Below the pieces are notes generated by a model. It saw nothing but the letters and a program-made list of their open reading frames with translations. It was not told the DNA's origin and did no database searches. Made by a program: the position numbers and the translations under genes. This document shows, one piece after another, positions 8,953-16,700 of a stretch of DNA of 64,000 nucleotides (its first letter is position 1; every line of letters starts with the position of its first letter). Origin of the DNA: Fusobacterium_C necrophorum_A (lineage in GTDB: Bacteria > Fusobacteriota > Fusobacteriia > Fusobacteriales > Fusobacteriaceae); the NCBI RefSeq assembly GCF_004134945.1, contig NZ_SBAP01000009.1, positions 20,818-84,817 of the forward strand. Direction: 5' to 3'.

Positions 8953-9118
8953 CTTCTTTTAATGGTTTTATTTTATCTTTTTCAGAGGATGTCTTATTTC
9001 GTTTCGTTTGAGAGAATCTTATTTTTTAAAAATGGAAATCCAAAATAGGGGAAGTTTTTTAATAAAAAAATAAAAAAACAGCAAAAAATTTTCAAAGTTG
9101 ATAAAACCGAGAAAAATC

Positions 9119-9139
9119 AAAAAAAAAAAAAAAAAAAAA
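9119..9139 (+). repeat. Homopolymeric tract of 21 A upstream of adhesin promoter
   Basis: Twenty-one consecutive A residues, ending 51 nt before the -35 box of the adhesin promoter. Tracts of this length are prone to slipped-strand length change, and A-tracts near promoters can bend DNA or contact RNA polymerase alpha. Confidence 0.85.
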
Positions 9140-9190
9140 CGACTAATAAATAAACAAACAATTCTGTTTTTAATTAAAGTGTTTTTAAAA

Positions 9191-9219
9191 TTGACTTTTT
9201 TGATTTCTGTATATACTAT
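9191..9219 (+). promoter_or_regulatory. Promoter of the adhesin gene
   Basis: -35 TTGACT (9191-9196), 17-nt spacer, -10 TACTAT (9214-9219), followed by a leader of about 50 nt to the ATG at 9277. Confidence 0.6.
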
Positions 9220-9276
9220 ATAACATACATAGAGTTTAGAGAGTTTTAGTATTTACAAATCAAAAAGGAGGGGTTT

Positions 9277-11106
9277 ATGAAACACAATTTAGAAAAAGAT
9301 TTAAAAAGATGGTTGAAAAGAAAAGTCAGTATATCCTTAGCAACCATTGTTGTTTTTGCGATTACCGGAAGCGTGGGGTTTGCAGAGAACATTACTAAGT
9401 TTTCAGATATCACTGCACAAAAAACAGGGCAGTTTGGTTCCATGACAATGACTGAATTAGAAAAAAATTTGAAAGCAATTGATACCAGTGTAAATAAGAA
9501 TTTAGGCTATAAAAAAATTGCTGTATTGGGAGCATGGTTAAAGGTAAAAGACTATAAAACAGAAGCGATTGGGGGACTACCTGGGTTGATGAAACTGGCA
9601 GGAGATAGTGCAAAACAAGAAGCTGTTGTAAAGTCAAGAATCAAAGATGCTGTGAAAAAACAAGTGCAAGAAATTTATGGAAAAGATTTTGAACAAGAAG
9701 AGTTGTATAAAAAAGATTTGGAAGAAGCAAAGGCACTTCCTCAAAAATCACATACAGCAATTGCAGATTTGAGCAATTACTTACCAAAAGTATTAGAAAA
9801 AGCAGATAAAGTTGTTGATAAAGTAAACTCTCATTCAACGGAAATTGAAAGATTAGATGATGAAAAAGCTAGTTATAAATTTGTAGATAAGATGCTAAAA
9901 GAGCGTAAAGCAGCCCTTGATAAAGAAACCAAGGAAAGAAAAGCAGCAGATAAAGCATTAGAAAAAAGTTTGATAGATACATACGATGGATTGAATAATA
10001 GATTGTTAACTGAAGTAGATACTAGAGCAAAAGAAGATGCAAAATTAGCAACAAAAATTAAACAAGAAGCAAAAGAAAGAGAAAAAGTAGATAAAGAACT
10101 TGGAGATGGAATATCCTTAAATAAACGAGCAAATGATATTCAAAGTAAACAAATTGCTGAATTACAATCTACTGATCTTAAACATACCAAAGATATTGCA
10201 GACAATAAGAAAGCCATTGAAAAAGAAAAAAGTGCAAGAGAGAAAGCAGATGGGGAACTTCAAACAGCTCTTGAAGCAGAAATAAAACGAAGTAAAGCAG
10301 CAGATGAAAAACATGACGAAGGTATTGCAGCTAACAAAAAAGCTATTGAAGATGAAGTGGCACGAAGTACAGCAGAAGATTTAAAACATACCAAAGATAT
10401 TGCAGAAAATACAGAATCCATAAAAAAAGGATTAAACTTTGCCGGAAATCACGGAACGACCAAAAAGCAATTGGGAGATACCATGTTTATCAAAGGAAAA
10501 GAAGGAGTTTCTGAGGAAGATGTCCAATCTAAGTATGACACGGAAAATGTTGTGACGACAGTGGACGAAGATGGAAATCTATGGATTAAACTTTCTAAAA
10601 ATCCTAAATTTAATTCTGTAGAAGCCGGAGATGGAGAAACTAAAGTAACCATTGGAAATGACGGAGTGAAGATTGGAGACAAGATTTACATTACCAAAGA
10701 GGGATTGAATGCTAATAAGCAAAAGATTGTAAATGTAGCGGATGGAACTATTGCACAAGATTCCAAAGAGGCTGTCAATGGAGGACAAATCCATAATATT
10801 GTTCAAGATATTAACAACTCTATCCATCAAACGAATCGTAGAATTGATAAATTAGATACCAAAGTAAATCAAGGGCTTGCGAATGCGGCAGCTATGTCAG
10901 GAATTGAATTTTTGGATATCGGTATCAATCAAGGAACTGTTGCAGCAGCAGTAGGAGGCTATAAAGGAACCAATGCAGTTGCTGTGGGAGTACAAGGGGC
11001 ACCAACAGAAAATACAAGAGTGAATGCAAAAGTTTCTGTAGCTCCGGGAACTCATACAGAAATGATGTATTCCGTAGGAGCAGCATATCGATTTAATTGG
11101 AAGTAA
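9277..11106 (+). CDS. Trimeric autotransporter adhesin (YadA-type, type Vc)
   Basis: 609-aa surface protein. The N-terminus has an extended signal peptide (charged KDLKRWLKRKV, hydrophobic core, cut near GFA-EN at about residue 36) typical of fusobacterial autotransporters. Residues about 45-400 are Lys/Glu/Ala-rich and predicted coiled-coil stalk with imperfect repeats such as ADNKKAIEKEKSAREKADGE. Then come a short beta-rich segment (about 430-490), a neck (VNGGQIHNIVQDI) and a C-terminal membrane anchor ending in YSVGAAYRFNWK, as in YadA anchors where an aromatic/charged terminus closes the trimeric barrel. Expected function is adhesion to host cells or matrix; the ligand is unknown. A large globular head is not obvious. 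SD AAAGGAGGGG precedes ATG 9277. Confidence 0.9.
   Translation: MKHNLEKDLKRWLKRKVSISLATIVVFAITGSVGFAENITKFSDITAQKTGQFGSMTMTELEKNLKAIDTSVNKNLGYKKIAVLGAWLKVKDYKTEAIGGLPGLMKLAGDSAKQEAVVKSRIKDAVKKQVQEIYGKDFEQEELYKKDLEEAKALPQKSHTAIADLSNYLPKVLEKADKVVDKVNSHSTEIERLDDEKASYKFVDKMLKERKAALDKETKERKAADKALEKSLIDTYDGLNNRLLTEVDTRAKEDAKLATKIKQEAKEREKVDKELGDGISLNKRANDIQSKQIAELQSTDLKHTKDIADNKKAIEKEKSAREKADGELQTALEAEIKRSKAADEKHDEGIAANKKAIEDEVARSTAEDLKHTKDIAENTESIKKGLNFAGNHGTTKKQLGDTMFIKGKEGVSEEDVQSKYDTENVVTTVDEDGNLWIKLSKNPKFNSVEAGDGETKVTIGNDGVKIGDKIYITKEGLNANKQKIVNVADGTIAQDSKEAVNGGQIHNIVQDINNSIHQTNRRIDKLDTKVNQGLANAAAMSGIEFLDIGINQGTVAAAVGGYKGTNAVAVGVQGAPTENTRVNAKVSVAPGTHTEMMYSVGAAYRFNWK
10180..10202 (+). repeat. 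23-bp direct repeat, copy 1 (adhesin stalk)
   Basis: Exact match with 10384-10406. Encodes part of KHTKDIA in the stalk. The copies are 204 bp (68 codons) apart, so recombination between them would keep frame. Confidence 0.8.
10384..10406 (+). repeat. 23-bp direct repeat, copy 2 (adhesin stalk)
   Basis: Second exact copy of the 10180-10202 repeat, in the same reading frame of the adhesin gene. Confidence 0.8.
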
Positions 11107-11120
11107 AAAGTTAGCAAGGA

Positions 11121-11152
11121 GAAAGATTTGAGGGAACTCCCTCAAATCTTTC
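11121..11152 (+). terminator. Stem-loop terminator after adhesin gene
   Basis: Perfect 14-bp stem (11121-11134 with 11139-11152) and a 4-nt loop. The U-tract is short (TTTC), so termination may be partial and allow read-through into the lipoprotein gene. Confidence 0.6.
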
Positions 11153-11191
11153 CCGAATATTAAAAAGTGAAAAATAAGGAGAGCAATCTAT

Positions 11192-11800
11192 ATGAAAAAA
11201 ATGATGTTTCTAGGACTTGTCGTATTATTGGGGATTTCTTTCTCCGGTTGTGGGACAACGAATACCAAAATACGACCTTATGCGGAAGTAAAACAAGAGG
11301 TACAGGATTTAAAGGCAATTGTAACAAGAGCCGATCGAAGTGGGATTTATTTGGCTTTGAAACATGATTCCCCTCAAGAGATGGAAATTCTTTGGGAAGA
11401 TTCGAGATTGGGAGGAGATAAGGTAAGTCACGGTACCTATGTGGATGTCAATGATTATAAAATACCTCAAGTAAATACGGTATTAAAAGCGGGAGAAATT
11501 TTTCAAACGGTATTGCATCGAAAAAGCGATATATATTACTTAGATCCGGTGTTATATCAACCGGGAGGAGTTAAGATAAAAGCTTTAGAATATCCAATAA
11601 AACTGGAATTAAAGGTAAAGACAGCTATGGGAGTATCGTCTTGGGATGTGGAAATTCAACAGGAAGAATCCTTATATCAAAAGGATGTGGATGCAAGATT
11701 GCAAGGAGCGAAAGACGGGAACTATATTCCGGAATTCACGGAAGAAACGATAGAAGTTCGAGAAGATAAGAAAGTGATCAAAAGAATGAATCAATCATAA
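11192..11800 (+). CDS. Predicted lipoprotein of unknown function
   Basis: 202 aa starting with a lipoprotein-type signal (MKKMMFLGLVVLLGISFSGC), Cys20 being the likely acylated residue; the lipobox is slightly atypical (F at -3). The rest is hydrophilic and mostly beta-strand-like, with no motif I recognise. SD AAGGAGAG upstream. It lies 85 bp after the adhesin gene, behind a possibly leaky terminator and with no clear promoter of its own, so it may be co-expressed and could help adhesin export or anchoring; that is a guess from position. Confidence 0.7.
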   Translation: MKKMMFLGLVVLLGISFSGCGTTNTKIRPYAEVKQEVQDLKAIVTRADRSGIYLALKHDSPQEMEILWEDSRLGGDKVSHGTYVDVNDYKIPQVNTVLKAGEIFQTVLHRKSDIYYLDPVLYQPGGVKIKALEYPIKLELKVKTAMGVSSWDVEIQQEESLYQKDVDARLQGAKDGNYIPEFTEETIEVREDKKVIKRMNQS

Positions 11801-11827
11801 AAAAATTGAGAAAAATAAGGAAAAAAG

Positions 11828-11862
11828 AAAGGTGTTGGAGAAAAATCTCTTCAACACCTTTT
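11828..11862. terminator. Bidirectional terminator between convergent genes
   Basis: AAAGGTGTTG (11828-11837) pairs with CAACACCTTT (11852-11861), with a further GAGA/TCTC inner helix and T-rich/A-rich flanks. It serves the lipoprotein gene (+) and the OmpA-family gene (-). Confidence 0.8.
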
Positions 11863-11877
11863 GTTGTTTTTAATTGT

Positions 11878-12531
11878 TTAGTTATATTTTGGAGCAATTT
11901 TAATTTCCACTCTTCGGTTCATCTGTCTTCCCTCCGGAGTGGAATTATCAGCTACAGGGTTATTAGGTCCGAAACCTTGCGATGTTAAACGGTTAAAAGC
12001 TACTCCTTGTCCAATCAAATATTGTTTAACAGAATTTGCTCTTCGATTGGATAAGTCCATGTTGTGTTCGAAAGAGCCTGTACTATCCGTATGACCTTGT
12101 ACTAAAATTTGAGTTTCAGGATATTGAACCAAAACTTGTGCAATGGAGTTCAAAGCGGAGTAGAAATTTCCTGAAATTTCTGCACTGTCACTTGCAAAGG
12201 TAACTCCTCCGGGAAGATACAAACTGATGTTTTCTCCATCTCTTTGGACTTGGACTGATGTATTTTTTAAACTGGCTCGTAAAGCTGCTTCCTGTTGATC
12301 TCGATAAGCTCCCCAACCTAATCCTGCTAAAGCACCAACTCCTGCTCCGATTAAAGTTCCCTTGGTATCTTTTCCGATAATTTGTCCCAGTAAAGCACCG
12401 ACGGCAGCTCCTCCTGCACTTCCTGTAGTTTTGTTGTTTATATTTCCTTCTTCTGTCAGGAACGGGCTGGAAGTACATCCCACTAAACTTAAAGCCAATA
12501 ATAAACTTGCAGTTGTTTTCTGTAGTTTCAT
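11878..12531 (-). CDS. OmpA-family lipoprotein with glycine zipper
   Basis: 217 aa. Signal peptide with lipobox LSLVGC (Cys19). A Gly/Ala-rich glycine-zipper segment follows (about residues 36-75, SAGGAAVGALLGQIIG and LIGAGVGALAGLG), then a C-terminal OmpA/MotB peptidoglycan-binding domain with the signature VQGHTDSTGS, the NRRANSVKQYL helix and GFGPNNPVA...NRRVEIKI. It should sit in the outer membrane and bind the cell wall, stabilising the envelope (YiaD-like). It has its own promoter at 12562-12590. Confidence 0.92.
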   Translation of the reverse strand: MKLQKTTASLLLALSLVGCTSSPFLTEEGNINNKTTGSAGGAAVGALLGQIIGKDTKGTLIGAGVGALAGLGWGAYRDQQEAALRASLKNTSVQVQRDGENISLYLPGGVTFASDSAEISGNFYSALNSIAQVLVQYPETQILVQGHTDSTGSFEHNMDLSNRRANSVKQYLIGQGVAFNRLTSQGFGPNNPVADNSTPEGRQMNRRVEIKIAPKYN

Positions 12532-12561
12532 ATTCTTTCCTCCTTCAAAAATGTTTTTTAT

Positions 12562-12590
12562 ATTATACTTCTTTTCAAAAAAATATGCAA
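12562..12590 (-). promoter_or_regulatory. Promoter of the OmpA-family gene
   Basis: On the minus strand, -35 TTGCAT (12590-12585), 17-nt spacer, -10 TATAAT (12567-12562), with an SD (GGAGGAAAG) close to the ATG at 12531. Confidence 0.7.
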
Positions 12591-12718
12591 ATAAAGGAAA
12601 TTTTACAATTGATTTTTAAAGAAAAAATCTGAAAATGATAAAAAAATATGAAATTAAGACAAAAACTTCTGTTTTATATCAATGGCTTAAAAAATGTTTT
12701 TATTTTTTGTCAGAAATA

Positions 12719-12727
12719 TGATATACT
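12719..12727 (+). promoter_or_regulatory. Extended -10 promoter for the symporter gene
   Basis: TGATATACT (extended -10 TGN plus TATACT) about 40 nt before the ATG at 12766; no good -35. Confidence 0.5.
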
Positions 12728-12765
12728 TACCTTAGCAAATATTTTTTATGAAAGAGGAGGACATA

Positions 12766-14169
12766 ATGGAATTCATAAACACAATTAATGGGTATCTTTG
12801 GTCTTATATTCTAATCGGATTGCTTCTAATATCGGGAATTTTTTATACAGTCAGAACCGGCTTTGCTCAAATCTTTTTGTTCGGAGATATGGTGAAATTG
12901 GTAACCGGAAAGCTGTCTGCTTTAAAAGACGGAGAAAAAAGGGAAGGGCATCAAGTTTCCGCCTTTCAAGCCTTTTGTATCAGTGTATCCTCACACGTAG
13001 GAACAGGAAATTTAGCGGGGGTTGCTATTGCAGTTGTATTGGGAGGACCCGGAGCTCTATTTTGGATGTGGGTTACTTCCTTGATCGGTTGTGCCACCAG
13101 TTTGATAGAAAATACCTTAGCACAAGTATATAAAGAGCATGATGGAAAAGGAGGATACCGAGGAGGTCCTGCTTACTATATGGAAAAGGCTTTGGGATGG
13201 AAATCTATGGCAAAATTCTTTTCCATTATCGTTATCATCACCTTTGCTTTTGCTTTTAATACCGTACAAGCCAATACGATTGCTCAAGCTTTTGAAGGAA
13301 GCTTCGGTTTCAGTCCTATGGTGGTTGGAATTGTGATAACGATTCTGGCTGCTTTGGTGATTTTTGGCGGTTTGCAAAGAATTGCAAATTTTGCCGGATT
13401 GGTAGTTCCCGTGATGGCTTTGGGCTATGTGATTGTGGCTCTCATTGTATTGTTGATGAATATTACCCACATTCCTGCTTTGATTGTTCTTATCGTAAAA
13501 AGTGCTTTTGGGGTACAAGCTATGGCAGGAGGAGCTATGGGAGTTGCCATGCTACAGGGAGTGAAAAGAGGATTGTATTCTAACGAAGCCGGAATGGGAT
13601 CTGCACCGAATGCGGCTGCAACTTCCAAAGTATCTCACCCGGTAAAACAAGGATTGCTTCAAGCTTTCGGTGTCTTCATAGATACCATTGTAATTTGTAG
13701 TGCGACAGGATTTATTGTGTTATTACTTCCTGATTATGCGAATATAGGAGAAACAGGAATTAAATTGACACAAATTGCCCTATCCAGAGAAGTAGGAGCT
13801 TGGGGAAATCCATTTATTACCGCTTGTCTATTCCTATTTGCTTTCAGTTCTGTCATTGGAAACTATTACTATGGGGAAACCAATGTGGAATTTTTATCCG
13901 GTGGGAATAAACAAGTGATGTTGGTATTTAGATTGATTAGTGTAGCTATCATCTATATCGGTTCTGTGGCAAAATTATCTACGGTATGGGATTTGGCTGA
14001 TTTATCTATGGGAATCATGGCAATTATGAATATTGTGGCAATTGCTATATTAAGTCCGAAAGCCTTACATGTTCTCCAAGATTATCGAGCAAAACGAAAA
14101 GAAGGAAAGAATCCTGAATTCCATGTCAAAGATACTCCGGAAATTATAAATACGGAAACATGGGAATAA
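12766..14169 (+). CDS. Alanine/glycine:cation symporter (AGCS family)
   Basis: 468-aa inner-membrane sodium- or proton-coupled amino acid carrier with about 10-11 membrane segments. Family hallmarks are visible: SVSSHVGTGNLAGVA near the N-terminus, GGPAYYMEK, and GVKRGLYSNEAGMGSAPNAAA in the middle. The start at 12766 is chosen because GAGGAGG (12754-12760) lies just upstream; the ATG at 12748 would place the SD inside the gene. Likely imports alanine or glycine for fermentation. Monocistronic, followed by a tRNA operon with its own promoter. Confidence 0.92.
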   Translation: MEFINTINGYLWSYILIGLLLISGIFYTVRTGFAQIFLFGDMVKLVTGKLSALKDGEKREGHQVSAFQAFCISVSSHVGTGNLAGVAIAVVLGGPGALFWMWVTSLIGCATSLIENTLAQVYKEHDGKGGYRGGPAYYMEKALGWKSMAKFFSIIVIITFAFAFNTVQANTIAQAFEGSFGFSPMVVGIVITILAALVIFGGLQRIANFAGLVVPVMALGYVIVALIVLLMNITHIPALIVLIVKSAFGVQAMAGGAMGVAMLQGVKRGLYSNEAGMGSAPNAAATSKVSHPVKQGLLQAFGVFIDTIVICSATGFIVLLLPDYANIGETGIKLTQIALSREVGAWGNPFITACLFLFAFSSVIGNYYYGETNVEFLSGGNKQVMLVFRLISVAIIYIGSVAKLSTVWDLADLSMGIMAIMNIVAIAILSPKALHVLQDYRAKRKEGKNPEFHVKDTPEIINTETWE

Positions 14170-14294
14170 AAGCGGTAGGATAAAAAAATTAAGAAATAAA
14201 AATGGAGAGAGGAGTTTTTTCTTTTCTATTTGTAAGATAGAAGAGGAGGCTCTTTTCTTTTTTGAAAAATTTTCTAAAAAAAATAGAAAAATCC

Positions 14295-14323
14295 TTGACA
14301 GAATGAATACTTTATGATAATAT
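14295..14323 (+). promoter_or_regulatory. Promoter of tRNA cluster 1
   Basis: -35 TTGACA (14295-14300), 17-nt spacer, -10 TAATAT (14318-14323), ending 25 nt before the first tRNA. Confidence 0.65.
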
Positions 14324-14348
14324 TCTATATGTTCAATAGAATATTTGT

Positions 14349-14425
14349 CGGAATATAGCGCAGTCCGGTAGCGCATCTGCCTTGGGAGCAGAGGGCCGCA
14401 AGTTCGAATCTTGCTATTCCGACCA
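14349..14425 (+). tRNA. tRNA-Pro(TGG)
   Basis: Acceptor CGGAATA pairs with TATTCCG; the anticodon loop CTTGGGA gives TGG; CCA is encoded. First gene of a five-tRNA cluster. Confidence 0.95.
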
Positions 14426-14430
14426 TTTTT

Positions 14431-14506
<76 letters not shown>

Positions 14507-14513
14507 AAAATAT

Positions 14514-14590
14514 GGTGATCGTAGTTCAGTTGGTAGAGCGCCAGTTTGTGGCACTGGTTGTCGCGGGTTCAAATCCCGTCGATCACCCCA
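14514..14590 (+). tRNA. tRNA-His(GTG)
   Basis: Anticodon GTG in loop TTGTGGC. The gene encodes the extra G-1 (14514) opposite C73, the identity element for HisRS. CCA encoded. Confidence 0.95.
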
Positions 14591-14597
14591 TATATTA

Positions 14598-14673
14598 GCG
14601 TCATTAGCTCAGATGGTAGAGCACACGACTTTTAATCGTGTTGTCACAAGTTCAAATCTTGTATGACGCACCA
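14598..14673 (+). tRNA. tRNA-Lys(TTT), copy 1
   Basis: Acceptor GCGTCAT/ATGACGC, anticodon loop CTTTTAA, CCA encoded. Identical to 19315-19390. Confidence 0.95.
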
Positions 14674-14680
14674 CTAACGT

Positions 14681-14764
14681 GCGAGGATGGCGGAATTGGC
14701 AGACGCACTAGACTTAGGATCTAGCGCCTTCGGCGTGAGAGTTCAAGTCTCTCTCTTCGCACCA
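14681..14764 (+). tRNA. tRNA-Leu(TAG)
   Basis: 84-nt type II tRNA with a long variable arm (GCGCCTTCGGCGT region), anticodon TAG, CCA encoded. Confidence 0.95.
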
Positions 14765-14776
14765 TTTTTAAGAATT

Positions 14777-14803
14777 AGAGTAAGGAAGCTTACTCTTTTT
14801 TTT
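14777..14803 (+). terminator. Terminator of tRNA cluster 1
   Basis: AGAGTAAG/CTTACTCT 8-bp stem, GAAG loop, run of T to 14803. Confidence 0.85.
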
Positions 14804-14815
14804 ATATATGAAATA

Positions 14816-14824
14816 TGATATAAT
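14816..14824 (+). promoter_or_regulatory. Extended -10 promoter for smr-DAHP synthase-pgeF operon
   Basis: TGATATAAT (TGN plus consensus TATAAT) 30 nt before the ATG at 14855; the -35 region is weak. Confidence 0.5.
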
Positions 14825-14854
14825 CAAAAATAGATAAAATTCTTGGAGAAAACA

Positions 14855-15139
14855 ATGTATAAGGAAATTGACTTACATGGAATGAATTATGAAGATGCTT
14901 TGCGGATTTTCATACAAAAATACAATGAAATGATAAGAAGAAAAGAAAAAAAAGAAATTTGTATCATTCACGGATATGGATCAAAAAGATTGGATAGTTC
15001 TGCCGTTTTACGAGAAAATCTGCGGAAATTTTTGGCAAGACAAAAGGGAAAACTACGCTATCGAGTCGATTTGAATCCGGGAGTTACCTATGTGATGCCA
15101 ATCGTACTGTTAGAAGAGAGGGGTAAACGAAAAAAATGA
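14855..15139 (+). CDS. Small Smr-domain protein
   Basis: 94 aa, essentially a single Smr domain: IDLHGM near the N-terminus and the IIHGYGSKRLDS loop (the HGxG motif). Smr domains are nucleic-acid nicking/binding modules related to the C-terminus of MutS2; stand-alone copies have been linked to RNA or DNA cleavage. The ATG at 14855 is preferred over the TTG at 14843, which is part of the likely SD (TTGGAGA). Overlaps the DAHP synthase gene by 4 nt, so the two are translationally coupled. Confidence 0.85.
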   Translation: MYKEIDLHGMNYEDALRIFIQKYNEMIRRKEKKEICIIHGYGSKRLDSSAVLRENLRKFLARQKGKLRYRVDLNPGVTYVMPIVLLEERGKRKK

Positions 15140-15948
15140 CAAAATTTGTGACAAGAAATTTTCAAAAAAAAGATACGATTTTAGAGATTGGAGGACATAA
15201 AATAGGAGGAGGACATTTTCTCCTGATTGCAGGACCTTGCTCTGTTGAGAATAAAGAAATGGTATTTTCCATTGCCAAAAAAGTAAAGGAATGCGGAGGA
15301 GCTGTATTGCGTGGAGGAGCTTATAAACCCAGAACTTCTCCTTATGATTTTCAAGGTTTAGGGGAGGAAGGGTTACGATACTTGCGGGAGGCTGCCGATG
15401 AATACGGATTGCTGGTGGTAACGGAAGTCATGAGCACCGAGGATTTGGAATTGATAGAAGGCTATGCGGATATTCTTCAAGTTGGTGCCAGAAATATGCA
15501 AAATTACAGTTTATTAAAAAAATTAGGAGCTTCCAAGAAGCCTATTTTGCTGAAACGGGGTTTGGCAGCGAAAATTGAAGAATTACTGATGGCGGCTGAA
15601 TATATTTTTGCCTACGGGAATCCCAATATTATTCTTTGTGAACGAGGGATTCGTACTTTTGAGACCATGACCCGAAATACAGTGGACATCAATGCCATCC
15701 CTTTGTTAAAGGAAGTGACACATTTGCCGGTTCTCATTGATGCGAGTCACGGCACCGGAAAAAGAAGCTTGGTAAGTCCTGTGACTTTGGCTGCCGTTGT
15801 GGCGGGAGCGGATGGAGCTATGGTAGAAATTCATGAACATCCGTCTTGTGCTTTGTCTGACGGAGCCCAATCCTTAGATTTTGAAATGTTTGATATTTTA
15901 GTGCAGAATTTGAAAAAAATACTCGCTGTGAGAGAGGAACTTCTATGA
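15136..15948 (+). CDS. 3-deoxy-7-phosphoheptulonate (DAHP) synthase, type I-beta
   Basis: 270 aa. Condenses phosphoenolpyruvate and erythrose-4-phosphate, the entry step of aromatic amino acid synthesis. Diagnostic blocks are AGPCSVENKE, GGAYKPRTSPYDFQG, LLKRGLA, CERGIRTFE, DASHGTGKR and the C-terminal ALSDGAQSL. It has no ACT or chorismate-mutase regulatory domain, so feedback control is not obvious. No other shikimate-pathway gene is nearby. It sits inside an operon with overlapping ATGA junctions to smr (upstream) and pgeF (downstream). Confidence 0.93.
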   Translation: MTKFVTRNFQKKDTILEIGGHKIGGGHFLLIAGPCSVENKEMVFSIAKKVKECGGAVLRGGAYKPRTSPYDFQGLGEEGLRYLREAADEYGLLVVTEVMSTEDLELIEGYADILQVGARNMQNYSLLKKLGASKKPILLKRGLAAKIEELLMAAEYIFAYGNPNIILCERGIRTFETMTRNTVDINAIPLLKEVTHLPVLIDASHGTGKRSLVSPVTLAAVVAGADGAMVEIHEHPSCALSDGAQSLDFEMFDILVQNLKKILAVREELL

Positions 15949-16661
15949 TTGTGGAATATAAAAACAGGACAGAATTCTTAGCGTGGAAAGCTTTTGGCAT
16001 TCGAGTGATTTATACGAAAAAAGAATTGGGAAATGTTATGGAAATGCCTTTGTCTCTTTTGGAGAAAGAATTAAATCTGCCCCCTAAGAGAATAATAACC
16101 GGAAAACAAAGCCATAGTGATCATATTGCCATAATCCGGGAAAAAGAAATTTTCTATTTTCAAGATAATGATGGATTTATTACAGATAGAAAAGATATTA
16201 TCCTCTATACGAAATATGCAGATTGTATGCCTGTCTTTTTATTGGATACTAGAAATATGGTGATTTCTGTTGTACATTCCGGTTGGAAGGGAAGTTTTCA
16301 AAAGATTACCTGCAAAGCGGTAGAAAAAATGTGTCGGTATTATAATACCGAGACGAAAGACATAGAGGTATTGTTCGGAGTGGGAATTTCTCCTAAACAT
16401 TACGAAGTTGAAAAGGAATTTTTGGAGCAATTTCAAAGAGTTTTTTCTTCCGAAACGATTTGGAAAAGTTTTCAAAAAGAGGGGAATAAATATTACTACG
16501 ATAATCAAGAGTTTATCAGTCAAAGTTTGTTGGAAGCGGGAGTAAGACCTGAAAATATATTTCGGAATACTCTTTGTACTTTTGAAGGAGATTACCATTC
16601 TTATCGAAGAGATAGAGAAGAAGCCGGAAGAAATGGAGCATTTATATATTTTGAAAAATAA
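15945..16661 (+). CDS. pgeF: YfiH/LACC1-family protein (polyphenol oxidase/peptidoglycan editing factor-type)
   Basis: 238 aa of the Cu-oxidase_4 (YfiH) family. Metal-site motifs are GKQSHSDHI (first His), ADCMPV (Cys) and VHSGWKG (second His), with the C-terminal CTFEGDYHSYRRD. Family members act on purine nucleosides in vitro, and E. coli YfiH is proposed to correct misincorporated amino acids in murein precursors; which applies here is not shown by sequence. ATGA overlap with the DAHP synthase gene. Gene symbol given by family analogy only. Confidence 0.85.
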   Translation: MIVEYKNRTEFLAWKAFGIRVIYTKKELGNVMEMPLSLLEKELNLPPKRIITGKQSHSDHIAIIREKEIFYFQDNDGFITDRKDIILYTKYADCMPVFLLDTRNMVISVVHSGWKGSFQKITCKAVEKMCRYYNTETKDIEVLFGVGISPKHYEVEKEFLEQFQRVFSSETIWKSFQKEGNKYYYDNQEFISQSLLEAGVRPENIFRNTLCTFEGDYHSYRRDREEAGRNGAFIYFEK

Positions 16662-16664
16662 AAG

Positions 16665-16700
16665 AGCTGTCTCAAAAGGCTTCCTTTTGAGACAGCTTTC
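16665..16700. terminator. Bidirectional terminator between pgeF and NUDIX gene
   Basis: Perfect 15-bp stem (16665-16679 with 16683-16697) and a CTT loop. T-rich flank on plus, and A-rich flank that reads as a T-rich tail on minus. Confidence 0.9.

Larger units (their letters stand above)
8863..9190. other. Long AT-rich upstream region of the adhesin gene
   Basis: A gene-free stretch containing a terminator (8913-8952), several short A-runs, a 21-A homopolymer (9119-9139) and, downstream of it, the adhesin promoter. No ORF with a ribosome site is visible. The unusual length and base composition suggest a regulatory role. Confidence 0.55.

Noticed and set aside
9410..9838. Minus-strand Leu-rich open frames inside the adhesin gene
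   Set aside because: They arise from the Lys/Ala-rich coiled-coil codons read in reverse; no ribosome sites.
13117..13518. 133-codon minus-strand open frame
   Set aside because: Antisense to the AGCS symporter gene; low-complexity His/Asn-rich translation and no start signal.
14170..14294. Imperfect hairpin TCTTTTCTAT/ATAGAAGAGGA as terminator of the symporter gene
   Set aside because: Several mismatches and an unclear T-tail; too weak to list as a feature.
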